DNA of 64,000 nt. It comes from Sequoia sempervirens (taxonomy: Eukaryota; Streptophyta; Pinopsida; Cupressales; Cupressaceae). The stretch spans positions 121,601,394 through 121,665,393 of the forward strand of contig VDFB02252616.1 in NCBI GenBank assembly GCA_007258455.2, read 5' to 3'. The translations under genes were made by a program, and so were the position numbers. Of the stretch, positions 1 to 12,254 are shown piece after piece. Under the pieces are notes generated by a model, which had not been told where the DNA came from, searched no databases, and worked only from the letters and a program-made list of their open reading frames with translations. Positions within the stretch are counted from its first letter, which is position 1. The number at the start of each line of letters is the position of its first letter.

Positions 1-403
1 TGTTTAAGACCTTATATATGGGTTCATTTGCATAACTTGTGGCCCATTTTGGTCAGAACACCAGCGCAGCGCATACAATTCAACGCCGCCGTATTACAAT
101 TGCAAAATCAGGTCGCCATATTACCGTTAAAGAGACCCTATTTTTTGTGTCCACTATTCTGTTGCCATTCATTCATGGGTATCATTCGTCGCCATAAATT
201 CGTTAGTTCAATTCCGTTACAAAAGTTGTTTGCGTTGTGCCAGCCGCACCTACGTTAAATCATCGGCATTGGCACCGGGACGCCTGGTAGCGCACCCCAA
301 ATTCGTCATTTTGCGGTGCAGATGGGTGCCATGCGTTCATCGGCACCTGTGGTATGGTTTTGTCGAACGTTACCAGCGGATTGGGTTTGTTCTTCAGATG
401 GAA
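1..403. other. Unidentified CpG-rich stretch
   Basis: I recognise no gene or repeat here. The stretch has clearly more CpG dinucleotides than the rest of the window, which is mostly CpG-poor as expected of methylated old transposons. Short open frames exist on both strands but show no family motif. It ends in a microsatellite, after which retrotransposon sequence starts. It could be non-repeat host DNA, a younger insertion, or part of an unknown element. Confidence 0.4.
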
Positions 404-500
404 GGTATATACATACATATACATACATACATATATATATACATATATATACATACACATGTATACATGTATATATGTATATGTATACATACATACATTA
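404..500. repeat. TA/CATA microsatellite
   Basis: The stretch consists of alternating ATAC, ATAT and GTAT units in a purine-pyrimidine run, with an inner palindromic part around CATGTATACATGTATA. It marks the junction between the CpG-rich stretch and the truncated 5' side of retrotransposon element 1. Translations through it are artefacts. Confidence 0.9.
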
Positions 501-1075
501 CTTGACCACTTGGGGAAGACCCCAGTACAAATTTCTATATTGGAACTATTGAGTGTATCACCCGATCATCGAGCTATTTTAGACAAAGCTTTGCAAAACA
601 TGACTGGCCCCACCAACCTAGATGTCAATCATTTCCAAGATATGGTAGGCTACCTAACCAAATCTCATCATACTACCTTCTTTGAACAAGATTACTCAAC
701 TGAGAAGACATACCACAATGACCCAATACACCTCAAAGTTCTTGTTCAGAAAACAAAAGTTAGACGACTAGTCTTGGTAGACAGAGGAGCAAGGTTGAAT
801 CTTTGCACCTTGAAACTGGTTAAGGCATTAGGCTTCTGAGAGGCATGTGTGGACACCACTAAGATCATTGTCATTAAGGCATATGATGATGAAGAACGAT
901 CATCTAAAGGAGTTGTAACGCTCCCCATCAAAATTGGTCCTGCGGTTATGGATACCAATTTCCAAGTCTTGGATCTCGTCCTCCCATATAATCTTTTACT
1001 CAGTAGATCATGGATACATGTTATGAAGGTTGTCCCTTCCACTTACCATCAATTCCTTAAATCCCCATAAAATGG
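501..1075 (+). pseudogene. Element 1 retropepsin-like protease
   Basis: The frame encodes the aspartic protease of a Ty3/gypsy polyprotein. Visible motifs are LVLVDRGARLNLCTL, where Tat proteases usually have a D-G-G/S-containing active site followed by a hydrophobic LNIC-like stretch, and further on VLDLVLPYNLLLSRSW, matching the usual flap-to-C-terminal ILG(R)-type segment. The active-site glycine next to the aspartate is replaced by arginine. An in-frame TGA at 837-839 separates the two halves, and translation stays in the same frame afterwards, so this is a point nonsense mutation and not an indel. The family processes gag-pol in virus-like particles; this copy cannot. Confidence 0.8.
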
Positions 1076-2382
1076 CACCGAGATCACAATAGTTGGTGAT
1101 CCTAATCCTTTCTAGTATTGCACCAACCTACGCAGAATACCCCAACAGCAAGCGCCTGTTAACTAGGAGGTTGCATCATCCAACTCATCTCAATATATCG
1201 ATCCATCCACTCTTTCCAAAACATCTACTTCCCAACCACCACCTTCCACTCCTAAGGTTGAGATCCAAGATAAGGGTTGTAGAGAGTATCATATGAAAGC
1301 ATCTTATTGTATCAGCTAGTTGATTCCTCCTAAATCATATGGTCTACCAATGATAGATAGGAGACAATCCATTGTCACATTACACATCCCTCCGACAATG
1401 GCTTTCACAAAATGGGGAGAATTAATTAGAGAAGCTATAAATCAAGAAGATGTGACCTCTTGGTTATACAAAGAAGACAATTAAGAACCTCCTTCCCCTG
1501 CTCAAATACCCACAGATCAATATGGAAAAGGTTTCATGATAATGCAAAGCAAAGGATATGATGGACATAGCGGGCTAGGACTACATCAAAATGGGATAAC
1601 TGAACCCATCATTGTCTCTAAGTGACCAAAAGGCCTAGGGTTGGGATTTCAACCACTTAATATTGGTGTTTCTAGTATTGTATCGCCTTTACAAGAGGAA
1701 GTCAATGCTTCTGAAGATATTGAGATATCCAATGAGCCATTAGACCAATGCAAATGAAATTCCCCCAACTCTAATGAATATGAATGGGATTCCCTCTCCT
1801 CAACCACTTTCATGGACCTCGATAAACTATTGGGGAACTTGACCAAATGCTTAATTCCTTGCAAAATCCACCCAATTCCTATCCTCAAACGTCTTTGAAA
1901 AAAGAAGAATGTCTCAAATGTTACTTTTGGGAATCCATTGGTCCTGCATCTGGGAACCTGACAAACCCGCTTCTGATAACCAAACCTTTACAATGGGTCC
2001 ATCTCAGAATTTACCTATTCCCAAGAAATAGAATAAGGAGGATTTGATAAGAAACTTTTGTGACAATGTCAACAGGTCTATCCTCACCCTATCAGCCTCT
2101 ACCTTTGATACTTATAATGATGACATGCCCTTAGTATATCCCTAGCTTATCGATTGGGATCAACAAGATATCCCCATCTTAGATACCTTTGAGAACGACA
2201 AAGCAATAGCTAAGTTCATGGGACTGGGAGAAGGCATACCTAGTGGTGACCATAAGGTTGGATTTACCATAGACTTAGATAACATGGCTTATTTTGGGGA
2301 TTTTGTTCACCCCTCCAGCCATAAAAGCATAATCAATAAGAAAAAAAATAAAAATGACGAGTCCCTAGGTGAAAATTGAAAG
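1076..2382 (+). pseudogene. Element 1 protease-RT linker with G-patch remnant
   Basis: This is a decayed linker between protease and RT. At about 1,530-1,655 the + frame shows GFMIMQSKGYDGHSGLGL followed by NGITEPI and, past one stop, KGLGLGF. The spacing of aromatic, Gly and GLG residues matches a G-patch RNA-binding motif. G-patch motifs next to the protease are known in some retroviruses and retroelements, so the placement makes sense. The rest of the linker has frequent stops and no recognised domain. A downstream piece near 2,150-2,300 still reads as acidic, Asp-rich polyprotein. Confidence 0.6.
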
Positions 2383-3577
2383 GTGCCTTTGGATGATGAA
2401 AAAGTAAAAAATAAGGACGCAACCAAGGGAGAAAACCTCTTTGAAGCACCCAAGGATGGAGGGTTGAACATTCTCCTCGTTGCTCAAGAAAAGTCACCAA
2501 TGTTGGTTGAGGAATCTGTGGAGATAAACATAGGCATTGAAGATAATCCTCAAGTAATTTATTTTGCAACATCTTTGACAGAAACAGAGCAACTTGAATT
2601 TCATAACTTATCCACAGAAAGACAAATTAACTTTGCATGGTCATATGCTGACATGCCTAGACTAGATCCTAACCTGGTATTACATCATTTTCCATTACAA
2701 CCAGGTGTTAAACTTGTGAAGCAAAAATTAAGGAAAATGCACCCGCAAATTACTTTATTAGTCAAAGCTGAACTAAAGAAACTATTGGATGTCGACTTTA
2801 TCAGATCAATTGACTATGCAGAATGGATTTCCAATCTTGTACCAGTAATGAAACCAATAGGGGGAATTTTCATCTATATAGACTTCCAAGATATAAACAA
2901 ATCTTGTCCTAAGGATGACTTTCCTCTGCCAAATATTGACATGACTGTGGACCTAACAGCAAGATATGAAATGTTATCCCTAATGGATGGTTTCTCAAGA
3001 TATAATCAAATCATAATCGCATCTGAAGACCAACATAAGACAACTTTCACTTGTCCATGGGGAACTTATTATTGGAATGTCATGCCCTTTGGACTTAAAA
3101 ATGTCAGAGCAACATATCAGTGTGCCATGACAACCATTTTCCATGATCTCATACATACTCTCATGGAAGACTATGTAGATGATCTGATAGCTAAATCATT
3201 GACAACAGATGATCACTTATGCATCCTAGATAATATTTTTCAAAGACTAGAAGAATACAAAGTGAGGCTAAATCCAAAATAATGTGTATTTGGCGTGCAA
3301 TCAGGAAAACTTCTAGGATACATTATTTCTAGACGAGGCATTGAAGTGGACCCAACAAAAGTGAAAGCTATAATGGACATGCCTCCACCGACCAATATAA
3401 GCTAGCTACGGACATTACAAGGGAGACTGCAGTCTATCAGACGATTCATAGTGTAGTTAGTACACAAAATACATCCCTTCCAGCATCTACTCAGAAAAGG
3501 GGTATTATTTGTATGGATAGGTAAATGCCAAGAATATTTTCAATAGATCAAGGATTACCTACTTACACCACTAGTGT
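2383..3577 (+). pseudogene. Element 1 reverse transcriptase and start of RNase H
   Basis: A 299-codon open frame (2,383-3,282) holds the RT fingers and palm. Markers are PGVKLVKQKLRKMHPQ, the LMDGFSRYNQI block with a catalytic Asp, the HKTTFTCPWGTYYWNVMPFG block, and EDYVDDLIAKS with the YVDD catalytic pair. All three catalytic aspartates look present. A TAA at 3,280-3,282 then closes the frame, but RT thumb sequence continues in the same frame (LLGYIISRRGIEVDP) until about 3,577, with more stops. A 2-kb insertion follows. RT copies element RNA into DNA in the cytoplasmic particle. The preceding residues 1-90 are acidic linker. Confidence 0.93.
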
Positions 3578-3581
3578 TAAT

Positions 3582-5635
3582 GTGATGCAGAGAACAACCA
3601 AACACTAACAAACCATCAGGTTTCTTCAGATACAATTATATTTGGAGAATATCAAATTGAACAAGCAACAAATTCCACTTTTCATTTCACCAATTTCATT
3701 ATTCTACTCAACGAAAATCCATCAATACTACTTTCCATTAATTAGGCTACCAATCATCAAATTCTCAACTCAGTAATCCACACTTTCATTAGTTTCAAGT
3801 ACAATCATAACATCATTAGAAATTTTGAGCCACTACAACTTTCACTATTACCATCCATCTTAACTTGATTCAATCAAGGCTAAAGACCACTACTCATTCA
3901 TCAAGTTTCCACTTGCTTCAATAAGGAAATAAAAATAACCAATCCTGAAAACTTGTATCAAGGCTCCTAACAATCCTTCAAGACACCTTAAACATTATCA
4001 TTGTAAGGGAAACAAACCAAGATCCCACCTACATAACGTTGTTCTATCAGTTCTTTCTATTTTTACAGTCACAAGACCACTTTGTACACAAGGTTTCCAC
4101 AAGGTTTAAGCACATCAAATACACAAAGTTGCTTCCTTAACTTTCAATGTACCTTCAATCCATTGTATCCACAAAAATTTTACTAAAACAAAATAGGAAC
4201 GTTTCCACATACCACTGTTTTAACAGGGTTCTTGATTCCTACAGTCAAAGCATCATCTTGTTCCTTGAGTACGCCTTGCTCCAACACATCAAACCTTCAA
4301 AACCTACCTTTAAATTACTAATCAATCATTTATCTAACTTTATTACCATTGTGTAAACAATTTCAACACAGTTCCATTCACAAATAACACAGTTTTGGCA
4401 TATTCTCGGTTTGAGCAACAATCCACTATATTCTTAGTAGGTCAACATACCCTTAAATCAGGTGATTTCATTTCAAACACAAAGCATAATTACAAACTCA
4501 ACACACATTTTGAGACCCTTTTCCCCCAACTTTAACATGCCCAAAATCCAAATTCCACTGCTTAGAATCAATTATCAGAAAACCAGTTTGTACACTGTCA
4601 AACAGCCCAAATAGGCCAATTTAATAAATAAGATAATCTATAATCCACACCAAGTCAACATATAACCTTAAACAGTATTTATTTATGCCTCATAACTCAA
4701 GATTCTGCAATTTTTATGGACTGAGAGGCCCATTTACCTGCTAAACATTAAAACCCTTAATTTTAGGCAATTATATGAGGGTTTCTTGGAAACAACAATT
4801 GCAAACCTCCAAATCACCAACCATTGTTATTAACATTTGTAAATGAGTTTGCATGAAAATTCTAATCGATCTCCATACCTTGGTAAGTGTTAATTCACCT
4901 CTTCATATCATGGAGGCACCATATTTGAAGGAAAAACTCAGAATTTTGCTTTGAAACAACATCATATCTTACATTCTTGTTTACCCCTACACTCACACAC
5001 ACATGTACTATTGAAAAGGAATTAAAATCATTCCATTCCATTGACCAACTAACCCTACATCGGTGGAATGACCATAGAATTACTTAAAGACTCTCAAACC
5101 CTTTGTATAAAGGACACAGACCGAGACACAAGAAGTTGTCTCTGATTCATTTTTTTTCTTAAATGACTAACCCCCCATTCTTTGAAATGAAAGTTAAATC
5201 TTTCTTGAATGATATCACATGAGTATTATCCTTTGATATTCCTACCCTATCAGTACAAAGATAAAAACAATGGAAAGAATGTTGTAAAACTCAAAAACAG
5301 GGGTATTATTCACTTTTTTATTCAAAAATACAAGAAATCTGCTTCTTCTCAACCTTTTTATGCTTTTTATAATTGTTTCCCTCTTAATAACTGACTCTAC
5401 AACTTCTCCATCAGTTGAAACTTTCTAAACTACCTCTTGACTCTTTACATTCTTGATTTTTTTTCCTTTTTGCAATTTCTTGCTATTTTGCATTTTTTTG
5501 ACACTTTTGTAAACTTTTTTTTCTTGACCTCCTAGACACCTCTTAAGGGACTCAAACGACCTTTTTATTCTTGGTGACATTACAAACTTTACAAAATGCT
5601 TATGGAAACACAAAATCATAAGGTGCTCCTACACC
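3582..5635 (+). mobile_element. LTR-like insertion in element 1 RT/RNase H
   Basis: About 2.05 kb of AT-rich DNA without a gene separates the RT thumb from the RNase H of element 1. The polyprotein resumes cleanly after it (PPTDGQPLILYISAT). The left border reads TGTGATGCAGAG and the right border GGTGCTCCTACA, giving TG...CA ends as in an LTR. TTAAT and ATAAT flank it as a possible imperfect target duplication. A plus-strand TATAAAGG at about 5,105-5,112 lies about 525 bp before the right end, as expected for an LTR promoter. I read it as a solo LTR. Exact ends are uncertain by a few bases, and no second copy is in the window. Confidence 0.6.
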
Positions 5636-5640
5636 ATAAT

Positions 5641-6475
5641 TCCACCTACTGATGGACAACCTTTGATACTCTACATTTCAGCAACCACATCAGCTATAGG
5701 AGCCTTACTTGCACAGAATGATAATAAGGGTTATGAAAGGGAAATCTATTATATTAGCTACACTTTGGTAGGTTATGAGCTAAATTATAGTCCCAATAGA
5801 ACATGCTTGTCTTGTAGTAGTTTTCACTACTCAAAAACTTAGGAACTACATGTTAAACCACCAAACAATGTTGATCACAAAGATAGATCCTTTGAAGTAT
5901 CTCCTTAGTAAAGCATCATTAACAGGATGACTGGATAAATGGGTAATGGTACTCAGTGAATACGATATCCAATATGTAGAAATAAAAGTTATAAAAGGAC
6001 AAGTTATTGTTGACCAACTGGCAGACGCACCGATTAAGGCAAATCATCCTCTAGTTTCAAATTTTCTTGATGAATTCATCTTCACCCTTGACATAGGAAT
6101 GACATGGAAGTTATACTTTGATGGTCCCACACAAATCATGGTACAGGGGCTAGCATGTTGTTTATCACACCACAAGGCGACACTATTCCTAAGTCATTCA
6201 GAATTGCTTTACCATGCACCAATAATATAGCAGAATATGAGGCTCTTGTAACAGGATTACGAATGGAAATTAAATGGAAGATTAAGCACCTATAAGTTTA
6301 TGGTGATTTTCAACTTTTAGTCTGACAAGTTAATGATGACTATGAAACCAAAGATGAAAATATTTCCCCATACAAGCAAATGGTAGATAGTTTCAAACAA
6401 TATTTTGACAACATCATCTTTCATCAAATACCCTGCATTCAGAACAGGGCAATAGACGCCATGGCAACCCTTGGT
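5641..6475 (+). pseudogene. Element 1 RNase H and second (Tat-type) RNase H
   Basis: The RNase H that belongs to RT continues at 5,641 with ILYISATTSAIGALLAQ, where the expected catalytic Asp is replaced, as is common in Tat elements whose original RNase H has degenerated. From about 6,090 a second, separate RNase H begins: MTWKLYFDG (first Asp), then in another frame NNIAEYEALVTGL (Glu), VYGDFQLLV (Asp) and, in the 6,380-6,925 frame, QNRAIDAMATL (last Asp). The four-residue set is visible, but a frameshift near 6,160-6,230 and stops make it non-functional. The extra RNase H is thought to supply the activity lost by the first one. Confidence 0.85.
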
Positions 6476-6922
6476 TCACTCTTGGACATACCTAGCAACA
6501 TGCCTAAATTTGATTTTTTGGTAGAACAACTTTTGATCCTTGCCTTTGACATCCCAGATTCAGAGATGGTGTGTGAACTTGTTGATCCCAATTCCCCATG
6601 GTACAAAGACATATATGACTACCTTTGTGCACAATTCCTACCCCTTGCCCTCTCAAACAACCAACGTAGGAAATTTATCTATAAGTTTTCCAAGTATACC
6701 ATCATCGGAGATACCCTTTATAGATGTGCCCTAGACAATACCCTATTGAGATGTCTCAATACTGAAGAAGCACAAGCGACCTTACATGGGGTACATGAGA
6801 GTATATGTGGATCCGACTCTAGCAGTCCCACCTTATCCAAGAAGATTATGAGACTGGGCTATTATTGGCCTACGATGGAAAAGGACTCATATGTATTTTT
6901 CAATAAATGTCAACAGTTCTAT
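6476..6922 (+). pseudogene. Element 1 integrase N-terminal part, cut by insertion
   Basis: The open frame 6,380-6,925 runs from the second RNase H through a spacer (DSEMVCELVDPNSPWYKDI) into the integrase zinc-binding region: LHGVHESICGSDSS, KKIMRLGYYWPTMEKD and FFNKCQQF. The HHCC finger has its first His in place, the second one (usually in GSH) reads GSD, and only the first Cys of the pair survives. The protein is cut exactly inside this finger by element 2. It resumes at about 36,516 with the residues that normally follow (CQIHGDLIHAP). This pairing proves the large insertion. Confidence 0.88.
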
Positions 6923-7814
6923 TAATGGGTGTTTTAGCACTTTCTCAACATAGGAAGTGCATAGGTGCACTACCTCTCTTGAAAGGTAGGAATTCGCAAG
7001 CAAGTTACCAATTGCTACCCCAAGGTCTCTCGGGTGTCAGGTCATGACATGCATGAAATTTCTCAGTTGATGTTTGATGTGATTTTTATGGTAATCATAT
7101 GGGAAGACTTATGTTGTTTGGGTTGGATGTGAGATGAATCTTGAAATGGAGTTCCTAATATGGGAAGTTAGATTGCAATTTGCTGTAGGTTCAAACAGCA
7201 ATCATAAACTCCTATTATATCTTAAGAATTGGCTTTACAATGTGCAATGAACCTTAGCATAGGTTACTTATTGAAAAAAAATGAAAAGGGGTAGGGAAGA
7301 TAAGAGGTTCATGGATTTGAAACTAACTACAAATAGTGATCATGGAGGGTTCTATTGTGGACAGCTTCCTTCAAACAGAATTTCACTTAACCAGAAAACT
7401 CACATTATCATGAAACTTGTGCTAGCTTCTAAGGACTGAAAATATTCCACCATTCATTCACCATAAACATGCATAAACAAAGATAGAATTTTGGAGCAGC
7501 TTTCAATTTAAGTCCACACTAAATTACACAGCTATCTACCATCAGTAAATAGCAAAAAGTATGGACAAGAAAGGCATCAACACGGCAGAAATCTACACAA
7601 CCATTGAACAACATTAACTAATCTATCTAAGTAATCTAAAACCATGAAGAATGGCAAAGTAAATCTAACTAAAACAACTAATTATGGGAGATGAATCATG
7701 AAACAAGCAATAGAAACTCAAGAGTCCACCAAAATCCAATGAACTTCTATTAAAAATTTTGCAGCATGTCATTACAACAACTCAACTCCCTCTTGAAAAT
7801 GAGAGGATACCCCC

Positions 7815-7822
7815 TATTTATA
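7815..7822 (-). promoter_or_regulatory. TATA box, element 2 LTR A (genomic promoter candidate)
   Basis: The minus strand reads TATAAATA followed by GGGGG. It is conserved in LTR B at 25,819-25,826. It lies about 0.9 kb from the LTR edge that borders gag, the usual distance for an LTR promoter driving genomic RNA. Evidence is the motif and its conservation only. Confidence 0.5.
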
Positions 7823-7929
7823 GTGTTCAAAAATAAAAATGAATGGCCAAGATTGATTTTCATTGTGTGGCCAAGATTCACTACAAACTAGGGTTCCAAC
7901 TACCCCCAAATATATTAGAATTTAAAATA

Positions 7930-10900
7930 CATTTCTTGTATTTTCCCTATTTTGTCCTCTTGTGGCAGCACTGTAGCATTTTTTTCTTTTGTTGATTGCA
8001 TTTTCTGCAACTATTCTGTGACGAGGTTCTCATCAATGATCGGGTTTCCTTCCTACTTCTTTAAAGTGGCATACTCTATGAACTTGTTGATTAACGCCCG
8101 AAGTTTCTTGATCTCCATTATATTATATTGGAGCACTTGGTAATTCCATTGTTTAGATCATCCTGTAACTGTATCCCAATCTTCATCACACTTGGTTGTA
8201 TTGTCCCTGACTTTCTCAGATTGGGCAAAGGCCTGAGCAGAAAAATTCATGAAATCCATGGTGAGCTCTCCTAACATTCTATCTTCCATCTTCTTATGGA
8301 AGTAAGGCTTTACCTTTCCTGAATCAATCTCCACAACTGGCACATCGTAGCCTGTTTTCAATTTTAGATACTCAATACAGTTGGTCCTAATGTCCTTGGT
8401 CCAATCAATTTTTGGCTCCACTTTGTAAAGTACTTGCTCCAATATTCCTTTTCTGTGATCAAAATCTAGCTTCCACATATCCACTACTCAGTGATCGTCC
8501 TCCACGAAGGCAAGGTCCTCTTTCCATGTTTTGTGAGGTAGCTTGAGGATGGCCTCAATCTTAGGATAGGTGGAATCATATATCCATAGGAAGTCAATGC
8601 ATAACTTCCTTGTTCCCTCGAGGCATTTTTGGACTTCCAATAATTTATTTGTTGTCCTGACAGCATGACTGATGCCCATGTTTCCAACATACAAGACTTG
8701 TTGGAACCAATCTTTCGTGGTTTTAGTCTAGTTCTTTTTTTTCTCAATTTTTTCAATTTTCTCCTTGGACAACAGTTGTAGTGGAGCCGAGGATGTGGTG
8801 GGAAACTCTTTCGTAGATGACCAATGTTGGATATAGGTTGTTAAATTAGCCAGTTGTGCCTTAAGTTCTTCCTTGTAGATCTTATCATGTTGTATCAAAT
8901 GGACCACCATGGCAACGAACTCTTGAAGGTGATCTGTATTCTCCTCTTTAGAAGTTGTCCCCAAGTCAATGGTGGAGATGTTATAACTTATCCCTTCTTC
9001 TCCCACCACCGGTGTGACTACCTGCATGGTCCTAGATCCAGAAGCGTCCACTATCAACTTGGGTCTAACTTTGGGCTTCTTCTCTTTCTTGGTTCTGATT
9101 TGAGCTCGGATTGGGATGGCCTCTAACCTCACTCTTGGATCTCTTGGAGTGGGATCTTTCTTCTCCAGTTGCTTTCCAGCCACTCAGGCATCTGAGACTC
9201 TTTCTTGGGTAATTCATGATCACCTTCTTCTTCATCTCTTTTGACTTCAATCTCTTTATCATCAAGAGCCTCCTGCTTCATCCTTGTGTCTTCTCCTTCT
9301 TCTTCATCAAAGTCTTGGATGAACATTGTGTGTTTAATGGGGGAATTGGTGGGCATGCATTCCTTTGGGCTATCCTCCCCTTCATTATCCTTTTCTTATT
9401 TTTCTTCTTCATGCACATGTTCCCTGGGCTTCTCTATCTCTGGGATTTCGTGGGTCTCAGCTTCTTCTTCAAGCTTGTTTTCTTCTTTACTTTATTTTTC
9501 CTTGTGTCAGGGTGGCACATCTTGCTCTTTCTTTTCTTGTTCTTCTTGTTCTACTGAGTGGGGCATTTCTTCACCCAGCTTAGAGCTTTCTTCCTATTCT
9601 CCAATTGGGAGTTCAGTGTCTTCTTTCATTATATCACTAGGCTCTTTTTCTTCTTTGGGAGGTGGTTTTTCCACTTCCTCTCCAACATCCTTTAACTGTC
9701 GGGCTAGCTCTTCTTCCAGGTCTACATCGAAGGTTTCTACAATATATTTAGTGTCGGCATCTTCTTCTTCATCACCCTTGAAGGATTTTGTTTCCTCTCC
9801 TTTACAAACTACCTTATCAATTTGTAAATGCTGGTGCTCTAGGTGTTCATGGTAGTCATCTGCTTCTTCCTCCAATGCCTTTGTAGCTTCCCTTTCTTAC
9901 ATCTCTACCTCCTCGGATATTTTCATTGTGGCTTTCATCTTTGATGGTTCAATTGGAGGAGTGCAGGTGGGGATACTAGCAATAATTTGCATCAAAGCAG
10001 CTTGAATAGATGGGTTCATCAATACTTCAGAAAGCTCTGTAGGAAACTTCTACATATGTTGATAAAATGCCTCTAGAAGTGAGACTATAGGTATTGGAAT
10101 TATTGTTGCTTCTAGTGAGAGAGATGTGGTCAGAGACATGGAAGTAGAAGAGAGTGGAGAGGTGGTGGCAGAAGAAGATTCAATCATTACAACTTGCCCA
10201 GTAGGTGGAGAAGAGGTCAGGTGGACTGAGATGTCCACTATAAGCACAGAAGTAGCAACCAATTCCTGGGAAGTAGGTGGAGGAGTAGCAGCAATGGAGG
10301 TGAAAAGTGGATGTTTTGGTTGCTTACCCTCCATCCCTTCTCCCTCATGGAGTGGATCTTCTTAAATAACAGGCATCTCTGTTACACTGCCCAATCTCTT
10401 ATGTTTCTTGGAAGATTCACCTTTTGAGGCCTTTCTTGCATACACCTTGGGATTAGGCTATTTCTCATTAGTTTCTTTTCTTTTCCTTGATCTAGTAACC
10501 GGAGGGGATTTCGAAGTCTCTCCTGATAAGGCAACAACTGTCCTGCTATCTGTTCCACTTGGCTCATTTTTGAGCCCCTCAGGTCAAAGTGACCCCTTGC
10601 TTCCTCAATCGGGCAACTTTCCCATCAATCCACTCTTTTTTCAAGCCTCAATGGGATTGATTAGAATATTAAGGTCATCGACCTCTTGCTCATCCCAATC
10701 AATCAGTGGCAGCAGCAAGTTGGAAACTACATTGAACTAAGGATCCATGCCTATTCTTTCGGCCTCTTCCACTTGGTTAGGTATTGGGAATATATTGACC
10801 TTCTTTACAAAGTATGCAATCATCCACATATAGTGTATCATCTGTACTTCATTGTAATCTTTTCAATTAGCCCAAAAATCCTCAACGTTGTGTAGATGGG

Positions 10901-12254
10901 CATATTCAGGTCCAATATTCTTCTTGATATGGCCATAGGGATCCATTCGTGGCTAGGAAGTGTCAAGTCTCAAATGGTATTCAGCTAATTCTTTCTCTGA
11001 ATTGTCAGCACACTGAGAGGTGTGCAGTTCATATAGCTCTTGACTGAAAGAAAGGGGATAAGGAATCCCTACCTTATGTTTGTTGCTCAAGAGAGTGTGA
11101 ACATGTCGTAGATGTCAAGAGAGCTCCAATAGTATTATCCAGTCATTAGGATACTGGGGCAACTTGTTTGGTCATTCTGAGAAACCTTCTACATGAATAT
11201 ATTAGAAATTCAAATACTAGATGAACAAAAAGGCATACTATTTCAAAAAAGCATTGGCGTTGTCGGAGACTCACCTCTCAAAGTCACCCCTGAGCAATCT
11301 GATGATATGACCTATGAAAGCATCATTGACCCTATAGTAATCCTTCTTGAAGTTCTAGCACTGCAATTGGGGATATTTGTCATAAACCTTCAGCTCCCTG
11401 CCAGGTTCTTCGTCTGGAGCTCTGAATAAGCCACTATATTGCCTTCATTCAACCAATGAGCAGACCAAATAGGATGTCATATAGAATCTGGAAGTTTTCT
11501 TAACAACCATAAACTGCTCATGGAAGCAATCGCTGATTATCCCACCCCAATAAAACTTGGTTTCTTCTCCACAGAGAATCTCTTGAATGAAGTATACCAT
11601 CCATTCATGGAAGTAAGCCATAGTCAGAAGGATGATAACTTTGCTTAACAATGTTACCAAATCATGGTAGTCTTCATAAAAATCACTTTAGAATAGTTCT
11701 TGGGGAACCTTGGCAGCACTGCCCCTCTTCTCCTTGAGCCAAAACTTATTTATGAGTTTCTTACATTTAAGTGGGTCCTCCACCCACATTGCCTTGCCAT
11801 CACCCCTAGTTGGTAATTCTATTTCCCTGAAGGTAGGGATATGAAAGGTTCTGGTTATTGCTTGAGTGGACATATCAGCTAACACGTTTCCATCTTTGTC
11901 CACTATCGTTCAGGTCTCTGGTTGGTATGCCTCCCTACAGGCCATTACTAGTTCAAGGGCGACAAGAGTGGGAGGGAAGCCCGCAACCTTGGCTATTCCA
12001 CTGCCTCTGATTAGTCTTGCATTCTCTGTCGTAGGGTTGATCATGACCCTCCGTTTGAACTCGTCGATGTCTATGTGTCCAATGTTTGTGTCGAAGACCT
12101 CCTTCCACTCGGTGGTGATCTTGGATTTCAGGGGTTCCCCTTGGAATTGAAACTCCATCTCATCCTCATCTTCTTTCCCACGAGGTGCTTTGCCCATTTT
12201 CTTTCCTTTTTCTTTCTCTGCAGTTGCCCCCGAAGGTCCTGCACCTAATTCCAT
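7930..12254 (-). pseudogene. LTR-embedded ORF of unknown function (copy A)
   Basis: This is a broken ORF of about 1,300-1,400 codons on the minus strand, lying wholly inside LTR A. The likely start at 12,254 gives MELGAGPSGATAEKEK. Order: a Lys-rich start; a conserved-looking globular part (KSKITTEWKEVFDTNIGH, MSTQAITRTFHIPTFREIEL, GEETKFYWGGIISD) to about 11,450; a Ser/Thr/Pro-rich stretch near 10,050-10,330; a long Glu/Lys-rich acidic segment near 9,130-9,875 with coiled-coil character; and a C-terminal domain (MDMWKLDFDHRKGIL, KVKPYFHKKMEDRML) near 8,158-8,484. It matches no retrotransposon protein I can name. Stops here differ from those in copy B: a stop follows VPQELF here, while B reads on to QSDFYEDY. 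The ORF was therefore probably open when the LTRs were duplicated. Confidence 0.7.

Noticed and set aside
230..505. Tyr/Ile/His-rich open frames through the microsatellite on both strands
   Set aside because: Translation of a TA/CATA microsatellite.
7952..8143. Small plus-strand frame with hydrophobic residues
   Set aside because: Lies opposite the C-terminal part of the LTR ORF; no support as a gene.
9241..9855. Long Ser-rich plus-strand open frame (and its twin at 27,305-27,982)
   Set aside because: It is the complement of the Glu/Lys-rich acidic part of the minus-strand LTR ORF (GAA/GAG codons read as TTC/CTC). Low-complexity reading, no domain.
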